Notes under the pieces: generated by a model
The model's input: the letters and a program-made list of their open reading frames with translations, nothing else
What the model was told of the DNA's origin: nothing
Database searches by the model: none
DNA from: Methylobacterium soli
Lineage (GTDB): Bacteria; Pseudomonadota; Alphaproteobacteria; Rhizobiales; Beijerinckiaceae
Assembly: GCF_008806385.1 (NCBI RefSeq)
Contig: NZ_VZZK01000015.1
Location: 1-64,000 of the forward strand
Length of the DNA stretch: 64,000 nucleotides
Reading direction: 5' to 3'
Part shown: piece after piece, positions 44,351 through 53,450 of the stretch
Layout of the letters: every line of letters begins with the position of its first letter
How positions within the stretch are numbered: position 1 is the first letter of the stretch
Translations under genes and position numbers: made by a program

Positions 44351-44415
44351 CTTGCCTGCGCCTCTTGCCCACGCCGCTTGCCCACGCCCCTTGCCCGGGC
44401 CCCTTGTCGAAGCGG
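44351..44415 (+). repeat. 13-bp imperfect tandem repeat
   Basis: CTTGCC occurs at 44351, 44364, 44377 and 44390, with CTTGTC at 44403, giving about five 13-bp units of the form CTTGCCCACGCCG. The units have diverged by several bases. The array fills part of the 44267-44579 gap before the IalB-family gene, which otherwise holds no gene. Confidence 0.7.
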
Positions 44416-44579
44416 CGCCCCTTGCCGAAGCCGCGCTCAAGCTTCACAAGTTGCACCCTGAGTTCTGCGTCCGGCGCGCCCGCGCCCGGTTGCGCTCGGA
44501 CAGAGCCGCATTTCCCGGCGGCCGGTGTGCCTCCCGTCGCGCCCGCTCATCCCGGGACCGATGCCCTCAGGACCTGCCG

Positions 44580-45308
44580 ATGTCTCACACGAAATCCGAT
44601 CTGCCGACGGTTCGCGCCCTGCGCCTCGCAGCGCTCCTGCTCGCCGCCCTCCCGGCTCCGGCCCCGGTCCTGACCGGGCTCGCGGCGGGGGCGGGCGCGG
44701 CCGGGCTCGCGCTCTCACCGGTCCCGGCGCTCGCGCAGGAGGCCGTCGAGGAGCCGCCGCAAGGCCGGCGGCGCGGGCGCGGCCGGGCCAAGGCGAGCCC
44801 CAAGGCCGCGGTGACGCCGCCCGGCATGCAGCAGGCGACGCCGGTCGCGATCTTCGGCGACTGGAACGTGTTCGCGAGCGGCCAGGGCCGGACCCGCCTC
44901 TGCTACGCCATCGCCCAGCCGACGACGCGCTCGCCCAACAGTCTGAAGCGGGACACCGCCTACCTGTTCGTCACCGTGCGCAAGGGCGAGAACGTGCAGA
45001 ACGAGGTGGCGGTGATGCTGGGCTTCCCCTCGAGGCCCGCGGCGAGCCAGACCAAGCCCGGGGCCGGCCCCGCCTCCACCGACCCGACCCTCACCATCGG
45101 CAGCACCCGCTACGGCCTCGTCGTCAAGGACGGCAATGCCTGGCTGCAGAACCCGGCCGAGGAAGGCCGCGTCGTTGCCGAGATGAGCGGACGCAACCCG
45201 AAGCTCAGCGTGAAGACCACCTCGATGCGCGGAAGCCCGACCAGCGACGAGTACGCGCTGGCCGGGTTCGGGGAGGCGATGAAGCGCACCCGCGAGGAGT
45301 GCAAGTAG
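44580..45308 (+). CDS. IalB-family exported protein
   Basis: The 242-aa protein has an N-terminal signal peptide (LRLAALLLAALPAPAPVLTG region). A basic Arg-rich stretch follows, then an invasion-associated-locus-B-like domain: FGDWNVFAS, then CYAIAQPTT, VAVMLGFPSRP and a final TREECK with a cysteine. Such proteins are common exported beta-domain proteins in alphaproteobacteria; the name comes from Bartonella and does not imply virulence here. The ATG at 44580 has AGGA eight bases upstream. A minisatellite precedes it. Confidence 0.85.
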   Translation: MSHTKSDLPTVRALRLAALLLAALPAPAPVLTGLAAGAGAAGLALSPVPALAQEAVEEPPQGRRRGRGRAKASPKAAVTPPGMQQATPVAIFGDWNVFASGQGRTRLCYAIAQPTTRSPNSLKRDTAYLFVTVRKGENVQNEVAVMLGFPSRPAASQTKPGAGPASTDPTLTIGSTRYGLVVKDGNAWLQNPAEEGRVVAEMSGRNPKLSVKTTSMRGSPTSDEYALAGFGEAMKRTREECK

Positions 45309-45324
45309 GAAGCGCGGCCCGGGA

Positions 45325-45765
45325 TCAGACGGCGACGAGGCGGGGCGCGCTCAGCCCGCGCCGCGGCGCGGGCCGGGTGCGCTGGCGGAAGCGCTCGCGG
45401 GCCGCCTTGGCGGCCTGCTCGACGCTGCGGAAGATCGCCCCGTCGAGGGGATCGAAGTCCCGCGACGAGGAGAAGAATCGCACCCCGCCGGGCTCCGGCA
45501 CGACGATGCCGGCCGTGACCTCCCCGACCTCGATGACCCGCGCCGTCGGGGCCGGCTCCGGCGCCCGTTCCGGATGGAGGCGGTTCTGCGCGCGCGCCTC
45601 GCGATGGTCGCTGAAGGGGTTGGCGAGGGACTCGGTCAGGATGCCGGTCTTGGCATCCGCGAAAGATCTGGCATCCGCGAAAGATCTGGCATCCGCGAAG
45701 GATTGGGCATCCGCGAAGGATTGGGCATCTGCGAAGGATTGGGCAACAGCAAGCACTTGGGACAT
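45325..45765 (-). CDS. Hypothetical protein with SFADA(Q/R/K) repeats
   Basis: The 146-aa protein carries five consecutive hexapeptides of the type SFADAQ or SFADAR near the N-terminus (about 9-38). A globular-looking C-terminal part follows, containing RVIEVGEVTAGIVVPEP, GGVRFFSSSRDFDPLDG, and FRSVEQAAKAARERF. The last segment looks conserved and folded; the repeat is an insertion. The ATG at 45765 opens MSQVLAVAQ; longer frames overlap the upstream gap. It converges with the IalB-family gene. Function unknown. Confidence 0.65.
   Translation of the reverse strand: MSQVLAVAQSFADAQSFADAQSFADARSFADARSFADAKTGILTESLANPFSDHREARAQNRLHPERAPEPAPTARVIEVGEVTAGIVVPEPGGVRFFSSSRDFDPLDGAIFRSVEQAAKAARERFRQRTRPAPRRGLSAPRLVAV
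45651..45740 (-). repeat. Five 18-bp tandem units in a coding sequence
   Basis: Units start at 45651, 45669, 45687, 45705 and 45723. The first two are identical and the others differ at one or two positions. A partial sixth unit follows at 45741. Because 18 is a multiple of three, gain or loss of a unit adds or removes six residues in frame. Confidence 0.92.
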
Positions 45766-46170
45766 GGAACACGGGACTCCTGCGGCCGGGATTGCGCCGG
45801 CCCTGCGATCGAATGGCGCGCGGTCATCGGCCGAGGCCGGAGCGTGAGCATCGACAGCATCCGCGCGATCGGGACGGCCGAGCGCGTGGATCAAGGAGTC
45901 TGGGGAGAATACGGGAAACAGTCACGGCAAGTCATCCTTTCCACGAAGGACCACGAGGCGCGAGCGCTTCGCGGTGCTTTAGCGTTTGGTGACGCGGCGC
46001 AAGCTACACATTTCAAATCACCGCGGCGGGCGATGCAGAGCTGCATCACTCGACGTCTTAAGGATGGTGACGTAACCTCTTTTCGTCAACGGAGAATTCT
46101 TTCAAATGCAAGCTCGGCCGTGGGATGAAGCCTGCCCCATCGGCTGCCCGCGCAGGCGCTTTCTCCGCCC
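45766..46170. other. Long intergenic region with AT-richer centre
   Basis: This 405-base gap lies between the start of the repeat protein (leftward) and the end of the HAD gene. Bases about 45900-46110 are noticeably lower in GC. A dyad GATGCAG (46032-46038) and CTGCATC (46041-46047) with a 2-base spacer is present, and it could be an operator. The leftward promoter of the repeat protein is expected here. I see no gene. Confidence 0.45.
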
Positions 46171-46905
46171 TCAGGCGCCGCGCAGGATATCCGCGAGATC
46201 GGCATAGTCGCGGAAGATCCGGGACGCGCCCGCCGCCGCGAGGTCGGCCCCGGCCCGGTCATGGCCCCAATGGCCGCCGCCGGTGAAGCCCACGACGTTC
46301 ATGCCCGCCGCCCGCGCCGCGGTGACGCCCGGCACGCTGTCCTCGATGACGAGGCATCCCTCCGGGGCGGCGCCCATCCGGGCCGCCGCGTGGAGGAACA
46401 GGTCCGGGAAGGGCTTGCCGCGGGCAACCTCGGCCGAGGAGAAGACCCGGCCCTCGAACAGCGGCAGCAGCCCGGTCAGGCCGAGGGAGTGGCGCAGTCG
46501 CACGGGGTCGCTGCTGGAGGCGACGCAGGCCGGCAGCGTGAGCGCCGCCACCGCCTCGGCGACGCCCCTCATGGCGCGGAGCTCCCGGTCGAAGGCCCGC
46601 AGGGTGTCGGCCTTCACGGCCTCGACGAAGCCGTCCGGCACGCAGATCCCGTAATCCGCCGCGACGTGGCCCATGATCGAGGTCATCGCGGTGCCGGCGA
46701 AGCGCGCCCGCACCGTCTCGACGTCGATGTCGACGCCGATCCGGTTGAGGCCGGCGGTGAGCCGGGCGAGGCTGATCGGCTCGCTGTCGATGAGCACCCC
46801 GTCGCAATCGAAGATGACGAGGGCCGGGGCCTCGCCCTGGCCGGGCCCGGGGGCCCGCGGGGCCGGCCGGGCCGCGCCCGCATCCGTCAGATCAGCTCTT
46901 CGCAA
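46171..46905 (-). CDS. HAD-superfamily phosphatase
   Basis: The 244-aa protein has the beta-phosphoglucomutase/phosphatase-like HAD layout: FDCDGVLIDSEP with Asp33 and Asp35, a helical cap, VASSSDPVRL, KPFPDLFLHAAARMG, and CLVIEDSVPGVTAARAAGMN. It probably removes phosphate from a small sugar phosphate; the substrate is unclear. The start is TTG at 46905, supported by AGGAG eight bases upstream, which matches no alternative ATG. Confidence 0.85.
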   Translation of the reverse strand: MRRADLTDAGAARPAPRAPGPGQGEAPALVIFDCDGVLIDSEPISLARLTAGLNRIGVDIDVETVRARFAGTAMTSIMGHVAADYGICVPDGFVEAVKADTLRAFDRELRAMRGVAEAVAALTLPACVASSSDPVRLRHSLGLTGLLPLFEGRVFSSAEVARGKPFPDLFLHAAARMGAAPEGCLVIEDSVPGVTAARAAGMNVVGFTGGGHWGHDRAGADLAAAGASRIFRDYADLADILRGA

Positions 46906-47065
46906 CGGGTCCGCTCCTCAGCCTGGCGCGGGGCTCCCTCTGGCATGGGGAGCCATGCGGGGCAATCGGGCCCGAGGTCGCTTGCGCCGGGGGCGCCCGC
47001 CCCCTACTCCACCGGTTGCATCCCCGCGGGGGCACCGCGCCCGGGCCCGAGATCGAAGACACGCG

Positions 47066-47386
47066 ATGTTCCGCTTCCTGTGCCGCTGCCTCGGCCTTCT
47101 TCTCCTCGCCGGCGGCTTCGTCGCCCTCGTGTATGACGGCGCCCGCTCGATCGCGAATAACGGCCTGCGGGTGACCTCCCTGAGCGACCTGATCTTCACC
47201 CTGTTCAAGGACAAGGCGAGCGCCCTGCAGGGCACCGTCGAGGGGGCGGCGCCCTGGCTCTGGCAGCTCTTGGTGCTGCCCCTCACCCTGGCCCCGGCCG
47301 CCCTGCTGGGGCTCGGGCTCGGGGCGATCCTGCTCTGGCTCGGCCAGCCGGCCCGCCAGCGCATCGGGGTCCTGACGCGGTCCTGA
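47066..47386 (+). CDS. Small membrane protein of unknown function
   Basis: The 106-aa protein has two membrane helices (about 5-24 and 65-95) joined by a polar loop (SLSDLIFTLFKDKASALQGT). It resembles small Hyphomicrobiales proteins sometimes annotated as PetM-like, an assignment I do not trust. It diverges from the HAD gene across 160 bases and converges with mepA. Confidence 0.65.
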   Translation: MFRFLCRCLGLLLLAGGFVALVYDGARSIANNGLRVTSLSDLIFTLFKDKASALQGTVEGAAPWLWQLLVLPLTLAPAALLGLGLGAILLWLGQPARQRIGVLTRS

Positions 47387-47412
47387 GGGTGATCGGGGCC
47401 GGACCGGCGGCC

Positions 47413-48363
47413 TCAGCGGGCCTTGAGCACCGCGCGGCAGGCGGCCGGAAGCGCCGCCATGGTCATCGGGGGTTTGGGCTTCGGCTTCACCTTCGGGGGC
47501 TTGGGGTGCAGCACCGCGTCGCTGAACCAGTAATCCAGCGCCTCGCCGCAGCCGTCGCCGGGAGGCGGGGGCGCCTGGTCGCCGCAATCGCCCGCCCCGT
47601 CCGGGCAGGCGAGGCGGATATGGTAGTGGTAATTGTGCCCGTACATCGGGCGCACCTTGGTGAGCCAGCCGCGCTCGCTCCCGGCCTCGCGGCAGAGCGC
47701 CTTCTTGATCGCCGCGTTGACGAAGATGCGCGCCACCTCGGGCTGCTGGGCGGTGAGACGGATGAGCCGCAGGTGCTCGGGGGTCCAGACCCGCGGGTCG
47801 ATGTCGAGGCGGTCGCCCCGCACCATGTCGGTGGCCGAGGTCTCCTCGCGCTCCACCCGGCTCATGCGGCGGCCCGGCATCGGGGTCAGCCAGACGTCGG
47901 CGTCGAGGCCGAGCTGGTGCGAGGCGTGGCCGGTCAGCATCGGGCCGCCGCGGGGCTGGGACATGTCACCGACGAGGAGGCCCGGCCAGCCCACCTTCGG
48001 GGCCCTGGCGGCCAGGCGCTCGATGAAATCGACGAGCTGGGGCGTGCCCCACATCCGGTTGCGGGAGAGCCGCATCACCTGCCAGGTCGTCCCGTCGACC
48101 GGCAGGGCCTCGCCGCCCGAGAAGCAGCCCTTGGCGTAGGAGCCGTAGGGGCGGGCGGGCCCCGGCGCCGGGGTGGCGGCGCGCCCGAACAGCTCCTTGG
48201 CGGGGGTGGTGGGCGCGTCGGGGTCGGCGAGCGGCGGCAGGGGCTTCGGGTTCACGCTGCCCCGGTCCTGAGCCTGAGCCGCCGTGAGGCCGAGGAGCAG
48301 GAGGGCGGCGAGAGCGGTGGCGAGCGGGGCGGCGGAAGGAGGAAAGCGCGGCTGTGTCGGCAT
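47413..48363 (-). CDS. mepA: Penicillin-insensitive murein endopeptidase
   Basis: MepA (family M74) cuts D-Ala-meso-diaminopimelate cross-links in periplasmic peptidoglycan. The 316-aa protein has a signal peptide (PLATALAALLLLGLTAAQA). Zinc-binding motifs are GHASHQLGLDADVWL and YGHNYHYHIRL. A Pro/Lys-rich tail (KPPKVKPKPKPP) is an addition to the core enzyme. The ATG at 48363 begins the signal peptide; the longer frame to 48492 is Arg-rich and unlikely. Confidence 0.92.
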   Translation of the reverse strand: MPTQPRFPPSAAPLATALAALLLLGLTAAQAQDRGSVNPKPLPPLADPDAPTTPAKELFGRAATPAPGPARPYGSYAKGCFSGGEALPVDGTTWQVMRLSRNRMWGTPQLVDFIERLAARAPKVGWPGLLVGDMSQPRGGPMLTGHASHQLGLDADVWLTPMPGRRMSRVEREETSATDMVRGDRLDIDPRVWTPEHLRLIRLTAQQPEVARIFVNAAIKKALCREAGSERGWLTKVRPMYGHNYHYHIRLACPDGAGDCGDQAPPPPGDGCGEALDYWFSDAVLHPKPPKVKPKPKPPMTMAALPAACRAVLKAR

Positions 48364-48514
48364 GCGGGGCAAGCTATCCGGTCGGGCGGGGCGGCGTCGA
48401 GGGTCCGGGCGCAGACCGACGGCCTTGCGCGCTGCGCCGGAACGTCGCCGTCGCGGGCGGCGTTTTTCGGGCAGCCTCACGCATCGTGTCATGCCTCTTG
48501 CCGGGAGTTACGCC

Positions 48515-48892
48515 ATGGAGACTGCAACCAGCGATACGAATCCGCGCAGCCTGATCGCCAGCGACCGGGTGATCGGCACCGACGTGCGGCGGCCGGATGG
48601 CGAGCGCGTCGGCACCATCGAGCGGCTGATGCTCGACAAGAAATCCGGCCGCGTCGCCTACGCGGTGATGAGCTTCGGCGGCTTCCTGGGCCTCGGCGAG
48701 GGCTACCACACGCTGCCCTGGAGCGTGCTGCGCTTCGAGCCCGAGCTCGACGCCTACGTGGTCGACATCACGGAAGCGCAGCTGCGCGACGCGCCGCCCC
48801 GCTCGCCCGAGGGCACGGACCCGTCCCAGGACCGGGACTGGGAGGAGCATGTCCACCGCTACTACAACGCCACCCCGTACTGGGGCATCTGA
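48515..48892 (+). CDS. PRC-barrel domain protein (short, cytoplasmic)
   Basis: The 125-aa protein is one PRC-barrel (about 18-98) with DKKSGRVAYAVMSFGGFLGL, GEGYHTLPWSVLRFEP and 'YVVDITEAQLRDAP'. An acidic tail with EEHVHRYYNATPYWGI follows. The start at 48515 has GGGAG eight bases upstream. The domain and tail layout parallel the protein at 17509-17958, indicating paralogues by duplication. Confidence 0.85.
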   Translation: METATSDTNPRSLIASDRVIGTDVRRPDGERVGTIERLMLDKKSGRVAYAVMSFGGFLGLGEGYHTLPWSVLRFEPELDAYVVDITEAQLRDAPPRSPEGTDPSQDRDWEEHVHRYYNATPYWGI

Positions 48893-48956
48893 GCGAGGGC
48901 GCTCTCTCGCCGAAGCGGATACCGGTCCGGCGTCGGAGCGCGCATCGCATCAAGGG

Positions 48957-49001
48957 CTGAACGCTGGTCCCGATGGCTACGCGATCGGGACCGGCGTTCA
49001 G
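48957..49001. terminator. Long inverted repeat between convergent genes
   Basis: Eighteen-base arms (48957-48974 and 48984-49001) pair with one T-G exception around a 9-base loop. It lies between the stop of the PRC-barrel gene and the stop of the ParB-like gene. A shared terminator or 3' stabiliser is likely; the length is more than needed for termination and may be a dispersed palindrome. Confidence 0.65.
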
Positions 49002-49016
49002 GGCCCGCGCGGAGCG

Positions 49017-49631
49017 TCATTCGGCGGGCCCGCACCATCCTGGCAGGTAGGCGGCGTCAGGGGACTTGGCGTGGCTCATCGCCGTCTCGAGGGCCTGCGA
49101 GAAATCGGACTCGATCCGCTTCGCCTTGACGTTGCGGCGCAGGAAGTCGGCCCACAGGAACTCGCTGAAGGGCGTCGTGTCCTTGGCAAAGCCGCCCGCG
49201 CGGCGCAATTCCCCCGCCAGGCTCCGGTAGGGATCGTCGGCGAGGTCGGCGATCGCCTTCGGGATGTCCCCGAAGCCAACGCGCACGCCCTCGGCGTCGT
49301 AGGGATGGGCCCAGGCCTTGTGGTCGCAGACCGTCCAGAAGGCGTCCTTGTCGAGCTTGTGCAGGTCGGCCACCACCGTGACCAGCACGTTCTCGACGCC
49401 CTCCATCTGCAGGGCCCGGGCGAGATGGTGATGGTCGATGACGTAGTGGCGCTTCTTCGGCCCGAGCAACGTCGGGATCATGTGCGCGCCCAGGAAGGCC
49501 GCCTTCTTGTCGGCATCGTGCTCGCGCCAGCGCCGGCGCTTCTCCTCGACCTCGCGGTAGCCGACCGTCATCTGCGTCGGGCGCAGATCCGCGATCGGGA
49601 CGGGCTTAAGGAGGGGGTCGCGCAGGGTCAT
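49017..49631 (-). CDS. ParB-like nuclease-fold protein
   Basis: The 204-aa protein has a ParB/Srx-like fold of the ParBc_2 type: 'LLKPVPIADLRPTQMTVGYR', KKRHYVIDHHHLARALQ and VVADLHKLDKDAFW. No HTH or dimerisation region typical of chromosome-partition ParB is present, so it is not a partition protein. Related proteins are of unknown function. The ATG at 49631 was chosen because upstream residues are basic and poorly conserved. Confidence 0.8.
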   Translation of the reverse strand: MTLRDPLLKPVPIADLRPTQMTVGYREVEEKRRRWREHDADKKAAFLGAHMIPTLLGPKKRHYVIDHHHLARALQMEGVENVLVTVVADLHKLDKDAFWTVCDHKAWAHPYDAEGVRVGFGDIPKAIADLADDPYRSLAGELRRAGGFAKDTTPFSEFLWADFLRRNVKAKRIESDFSQALETAMSHAKSPDAAYLPGWCGPAE

Positions 49632-49749
49632 GGGCCATCTCCGGAGTGAGGATGCGCAAGCGTCGCCAGAGACACCCGCATCCGGTTCCGCGAAAGGGGG
49701 CACCCGCTCACGCTTACGTGTACGGGCTTGCCTGTTCAGGCGCGCATGG

Positions 49750-50166
49750 TCAGGCCAACCCACCGAGTGCCCGGATCCGGACCCATTCGGCCTCCGTCAC
49801 GGGCTGGACCGAGAGGCGTGAATTGTTGACGAGCACCATGTCGGCCAGCACCGAATCCGCCTTGATGGCGTCGAGGGTGACGGGGCGCGCCAGCGGCTCC
49901 ACGGCGCGCAGGTCCACCATGCCGAAGCGGCCGGTCTCGTCGGTATGGTCGGGGTAATAGGGCCGGATCACCTCGACGATGCCGACCACCGCCTTGCCCT
50001 CGTTCGAGTGGTAGAAGAAGCCCCGCTCGCCGACCTCCATCGCCATCAGGTGCTTCTTGGCGAGATGGTTGCGCACGCCGTTCCAGTGGGTGCCGGCCGC
50101 CCCCGCCGCGACCTGCTGGTCCCAGGACCAGGTCGCAGGTTCGGACTTGTAGAGCCAGTACGCCAT
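49750..50166 (-). CDS. EVE-domain protein
   Basis: The 138-aa protein is a single EVE domain (PUA-like fold): AYWLYKSEPATWSWDQQ, HWNGVRNHLAKKHL, GERGFFYHSNEGKAVVGIVE and LSVQPVTEAEWVRI. EVE domains bind modified nucleobases and are linked to RNA-processing or modified-DNA restriction. It lies beside gpsA in the same direction. No restriction or helicase gene is adjacent. Confidence 0.92.
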   Translation of the reverse strand: MAYWLYKSEPATWSWDQQVAAGAAGTHWNGVRNHLAKKHLMAMEVGERGFFYHSNEGKAVVGIVEVIRPYYPDHTDETGRFGMVDLRAVEPLARPVTLDAIKADSVLADMVLVNNSRLSVQPVTEAEWVRIRALGGLA

Positions 50167-50254
50167 GCGGGGACCCCTTCGCGGATGCGGGAGCCCGTTT
50201 AGCCGAGTTTGCGCGCCGCTCCCATGGCGTCCGCGGCGTCATCCCGCCCGCCGG

Positions 50255-51271
50255 CTACCCGACCTCCGCCTTGAGGGGCCGCGCCAGGAGGCCCGCCACC
50301 ACGGCCTCGACGCTGGCCTCGCCCGAGACGATCGCCGCGACCGCCTCCGCCACCGGCATCTCGACCGCGCGGGCGCGGGCGAGGTCCACCAGGGCGGCGG
50401 CCGTGAAGGCGCCCTCCGCGAGCTTGCCGCCGGAGGCCGCCTCCGGGGTGGCGCCCTCGCCGAGGCGCTGGCCGAAGGCGAAGTTGCGCGATTGCGGCGA
50501 GGAGGCCGTGAGCACGAGGTCGCCCAGGCCCGACAGGCCCATCAGGGTCTCGGGCTGCCCGCCATAGGAGCGGGCAAAGCGCATCAGCTCCGCGAAGGCG
50601 CGGGCGATGAGGGCGGCGCGGGCGCTCTCGCCGAGCCCCCGCCCCGCGACGATGCCCGACGCGATGGCCAGCACGTTCTTGCCCGCGCCGCCGATCTCGA
50701 CGCCGCGCACGTCGTCGGTGTGGTAGAGCCGCAGGCTCGGGCCGGAGAGCATCCGGGCGAGGCGCGCGGCGAGGCCCGCATCCGCGGCCGCGAGAGTGAC
50801 GGCGGTGGGCAGGTTGCGGGCGACGTCCGCCGCGAAGCTCGGACCGGACAGGACCGCCACCGGCGTGGACGCGGGCAGGCTCTCGGCCGCCACCGCGCTC
50901 ATGAAGGCATCGCTCCCCCGCTCGATCCCCTTGGCGCAGAGGATGACGGGCGCCCCCGGCCTGAATTCGGGCCCGAGCTGCACCAGCACGCTCCGCAGGG
51001 TCTGGGCCGGGGTGACGAGGAGCACGGAATCGGCCGGCCGCAGGGCCGCGCCGTCCGCGGTCGCCCGGATGGCCGGATGGAGCGGCACGCCCGGCAGGTA
51101 GCGGGCGTTCTCGCGGGTCCGCTCCAGGCGGGCGGCGGCCTCGGGGTCGCGCAGCCAGAGGGTGACGGGCCGGCCCGCGGCGGCGGCGGCGTTGGCGAGG
51201 GCCGTGCCCCAGGCGCCGCCGCCGACGACCGCGACCGCGCCGCTCGCGCCTGCCGTCTCGCTGGTGCTCAT
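50255..51271 (-). CDS. gpsA: Glycerol-3-phosphate dehydrogenase [NAD(P)+]
   Basis: GpsA makes sn-glycerol-3-phosphate for phospholipid synthesis. The 338-aa protein has the Rossmann motif VVGGGAWGTALAN, the substrate loop 'LCAKGIERGSDAFMS', the catalytic Lys in GGAGKNVLAIASGI, and GLSGLGDLVLTASSPQSRNF. Its ATG overlaps the stop of the upstream acetyltransferase gene by four bases, so they are translationally coupled. Confidence 0.95.
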   Translation of the reverse strand: MSTSETAGASGAVAVVGGGAWGTALANAAAAAGRPVTLWLRDPEAAARLERTRENARYLPGVPLHPAIRATADGAALRPADSVLLVTPAQTLRSVLVQLGPEFRPGAPVILCAKGIERGSDAFMSAVAAESLPASTPVAVLSGPSFAADVARNLPTAVTLAAADAGLAARLARMLSGPSLRLYHTDDVRGVEIGGAGKNVLAIASGIVAGRGLGESARAALIARAFAELMRFARSYGGQPETLMGLSGLGDLVLTASSPQSRNFAFGQRLGEGATPEAASGGKLAEGAFTAAALVDLARARAVEMPVAEAVAAIVSGEASVEAVVAGLLARPLKAEVG

Positions 51272-52293
51272 GCTGCCGCTCCGTCCCGTGCCGCGAAATC
51301 CGCCCCGGTCAGACGATACAGCACGTGCCGCCGCAGCGGGTCGTCGGCCGCGAGCGCGGGGTGGTCGAAATCCTCGGCCGGGTCGCGGGTCATGCCGAGC
51401 CGCTCCATCACCCGCCGCGAGGGCCCGTTCCCTGCGGCCGTGAAGGCCACCACGGCGGCGATTTCGCAGCGGGCGAAGAGGTCGCGGAGCGCGAGCCGGG
51501 CCGCCCGGGTGGCGAGGCCCCGGCCCCAGCCGGCCTGCGCCAGGCGCCAGCCGACCTCCACCAGGGCGCCGGGCCGCTCGCCGCCCGCGAAGGGCATCGG
51601 CCGCATCAGCCGCATGGCGCCGACGAAGCCGAGGAACGCCTCCGCGGGGCCGGAGCCATCACCCTCGCCGGCCCCGGGCTGCGCCGCATCGCTGAGGGCC
51701 CAGGGGCCGAACCCGTCGGCCTGGAAGCGGCGATCGAGGGCGCGGGCCTCCCACAGGCTCTCGCTGCGGCTCTTGATGTCGGGGAAGTAGCGCATCACGG
51801 CCGGGTCGGCATTGAGGGCCGCGAAGGGAGCGTCGTCGCCGCGGCGCCAGCGGCGCAGATGGAGCGAACCCTCCCGCAATGCGTCGGGGGCGGCCGGCAC
51901 CCGGGCCTTGCCGCGCCATTGCAGGGAGCGGCGGTTGAGAAGGTCGAGATCGGCCCGGCCCGCCAGCACCGCCTCGCCGAGTTCGATCGCGGCGGCGAGG
52001 CGGGCGGGCGGCATGTTCGCCCAGGCCGGGGCCGCGACGCTCTCGCGCCAGGGACCGCCGCAGGCATTGTCCAGGAGGATGCGGGCGAAGCAATGGTCGA
52101 GGCGCACCGGCCAGCCGGCGCGCCCCCGCGCGGCGTCGGGCAGGCGCCGGTCGACGAGGTCGCGCCAGCGGGCCTGGAGCGCGGCGACGCGGTCCGGGCC
52201 GAGTCCGGGCGGCACGGGCCCCGGCGCCGCCAGGGTGCGGACCGCCTCCAGGAAATTGACCCGCGGCAGGACGAGGTGCCCGGGGCGCCTCAC
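51268..52293 (-). CDS. GNAT acetyltransferase with extra N-terminal domain
   Basis: The 341-aa protein joins an N-terminal region of about 130 residues ([46 protein letters not shown]) to a RimJ-like GNAT domain (about 145-325: [53 protein letters not shown]). The N-terminal part is not a GNAT fold and I do not recognise its family. The gene overlaps tsaD and gpsA by 4 bases at both ends, so it is embedded in that operon. Confidence 0.82.
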   Translation of the reverse strand: MRRPGHLVLPRVNFLEAVRTLAAPGPVPPGLGPDRVAALQARWRDLVDRRLPDAARGRAGWPVRLDHCFARILLDNACGGPWRESVAAPAWANMPPARLAAAIELGEAVLAGRADLDLLNRRSLQWRGKARVPAAPDALREGSLHLRRWRRGDDAPFAALNADPAVMRYFPDIKSRSESLWEARALDRRFQADGFGPWALSDAAQPGAGEGDGSGPAEAFLGFVGAMRLMRPMPFAGGERPGALVEVGWRLAQAGWGRGLATRAARLALRDLFARCEIAAVVAFTAAGNGPSRRVMERLGMTRDPAEDFDHPALAADDPLRRHVLYRLTGADFAARDGAAA

Positions 52294-53330
52294 GCGGCGG
52301 GGGCCTCCGCGAAGGGCCAGCGGGCGCGGGCGGGCGCCGTCAGGTCGTCGACGAGGCCGAGGCGCAGGCGCTCCAGCCCGGCCCAGGCGATCATGGCGCC
52401 GTTGTCGCCGCAGAGGGCGAGCGGGGGCGCCACGAAGGCGAGCCCGGCCTGGCCGGCCTGAGCCGCCAGCGCCCGCCGGATGGCGCCGTTGGCCGATACG
52501 CCGCCGGCCGCCACCAGGGCGGTCGGGTGCCCGGCCACGGGCCCGAAGGCGCGCAGGGCCACGCGCAGGCGGTCCACCACCACGTCCACCACCGCGGCCT
52601 GGAAGCTGGCGCAGAGATCGGCGACGTCGCGCTCGGCGAGCGGCGCGATCCGCTCGGCCTCGATGCGCAGAGCGGTCTTGAGGCCCGAGAGGGAGAAGTT
52701 CGCCTCGCGCCGGCCGAGCATCGGGCGCGGCAGGGCGAAGCGCTCGGGATCGCCCGCCTCGGCCATGCGCTCGACCTCGGGCCCGCCCGGATAGCCGAGG
52801 CCGAGGAGCTTGGCGACCTTGTCGAAGGCCTCCCCGATGGCGTCGTCGATGGTGGTGCCGAGCCGGACATACTCGCCGACGCCCTTGACGGCGACGAGCT
52901 GGGTGTGGCCGCCCGAGGCCAGCAGGAGCAGGTAGGGGAAGGACAGGCCGTCGGTGAGGCGCGCCGTGAGCGCGTGCGCCTCCAGGTGGTTGACCGCGAC
53001 CAGCGGCTTGCGGGCGACGAGGGAAAGGGTCTTGGCCGTGACGAGGCCGATCAGCACGCCGCCGATCAGTCCGGGCCCGGCCGCCACCGCGATGCCGTCG
53101 AGATCCGCGAGCCTCATCCCGGCGGTGTCGAGGGCGCGGGCGATCAGCCGGTCGAGCACCTCCACATGGGCGCGGGCGGCGATCTCCGGCACCACGCCCC
53201 CATAGGCCGCGTGCTCGGCGATCTGGCTCAGCACCTCGTTCGCGCGGATCAGGCCGCGGCCGTCCTCGCCGGGGGCGACGATGGCGGTGGCGGTCTCGTC
53301 GCAGGTGGTCTCGATGCCGAGGACGTTCAT
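52290..53330 (-). CDS. tsaD: tRNA threonylcarbamoyladenosine synthase subunit TsaD
   Basis: TsaD completes t6A37 formation in ANN-decoding tRNAs with TsaB and TsaE. The 346-aa protein has the ASKHA fold, the metal motif [11 protein letters not shown] (H115 and H119), the opening [24 protein letters not shown] and [13 protein letters not shown]. The ATG at 53330 was chosen because [13 protein letters not shown] is the family N-terminus. It heads the tsaD-GNAT-gpsA overlapping operon. Confidence 0.97.
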   Translation of the reverse strand: MNVLGIETTCDETATAIVAPGEDGRGLIRANEVLSQIAEHAAYGGVVPEIAARAHVEVLDRLIARALDTAGMRLADLDGIAVAAGPGLIGGVLIGLVTAKTLSLVARKPLVAVNHLEAHALTARLTDGLSFPYLLLLASGGHTQLVAVKGVGEYVRLGTTIDDAIGEAFDKVAKLLGLGYPGGPEVERMAEAGDPERFALPRPMLGRREANFSLSGLKTALRIEAERIAPLAERDVADLCASFQAAVVDVVVDRLRVALRAFGPVAGHPTALVAAGGVSANGAIRRALAAQAGQAGLAFVAPPLALCGDNGAMIAWAGLERLRLGLVDDLTAPARARWPFAEAPAA

Positions 53331-53450
53331 GGCGCTCAGTCGCGTTCCGCTGCCGGGGATGGCCGGCACCCTACCCGGCAAGCCCCCCGGGGAGCAACGA
53401 CGGGCGAGGCGTCGATGGGTGGGGCGCCGGAGCCCCGATGGCCCGGGCCC

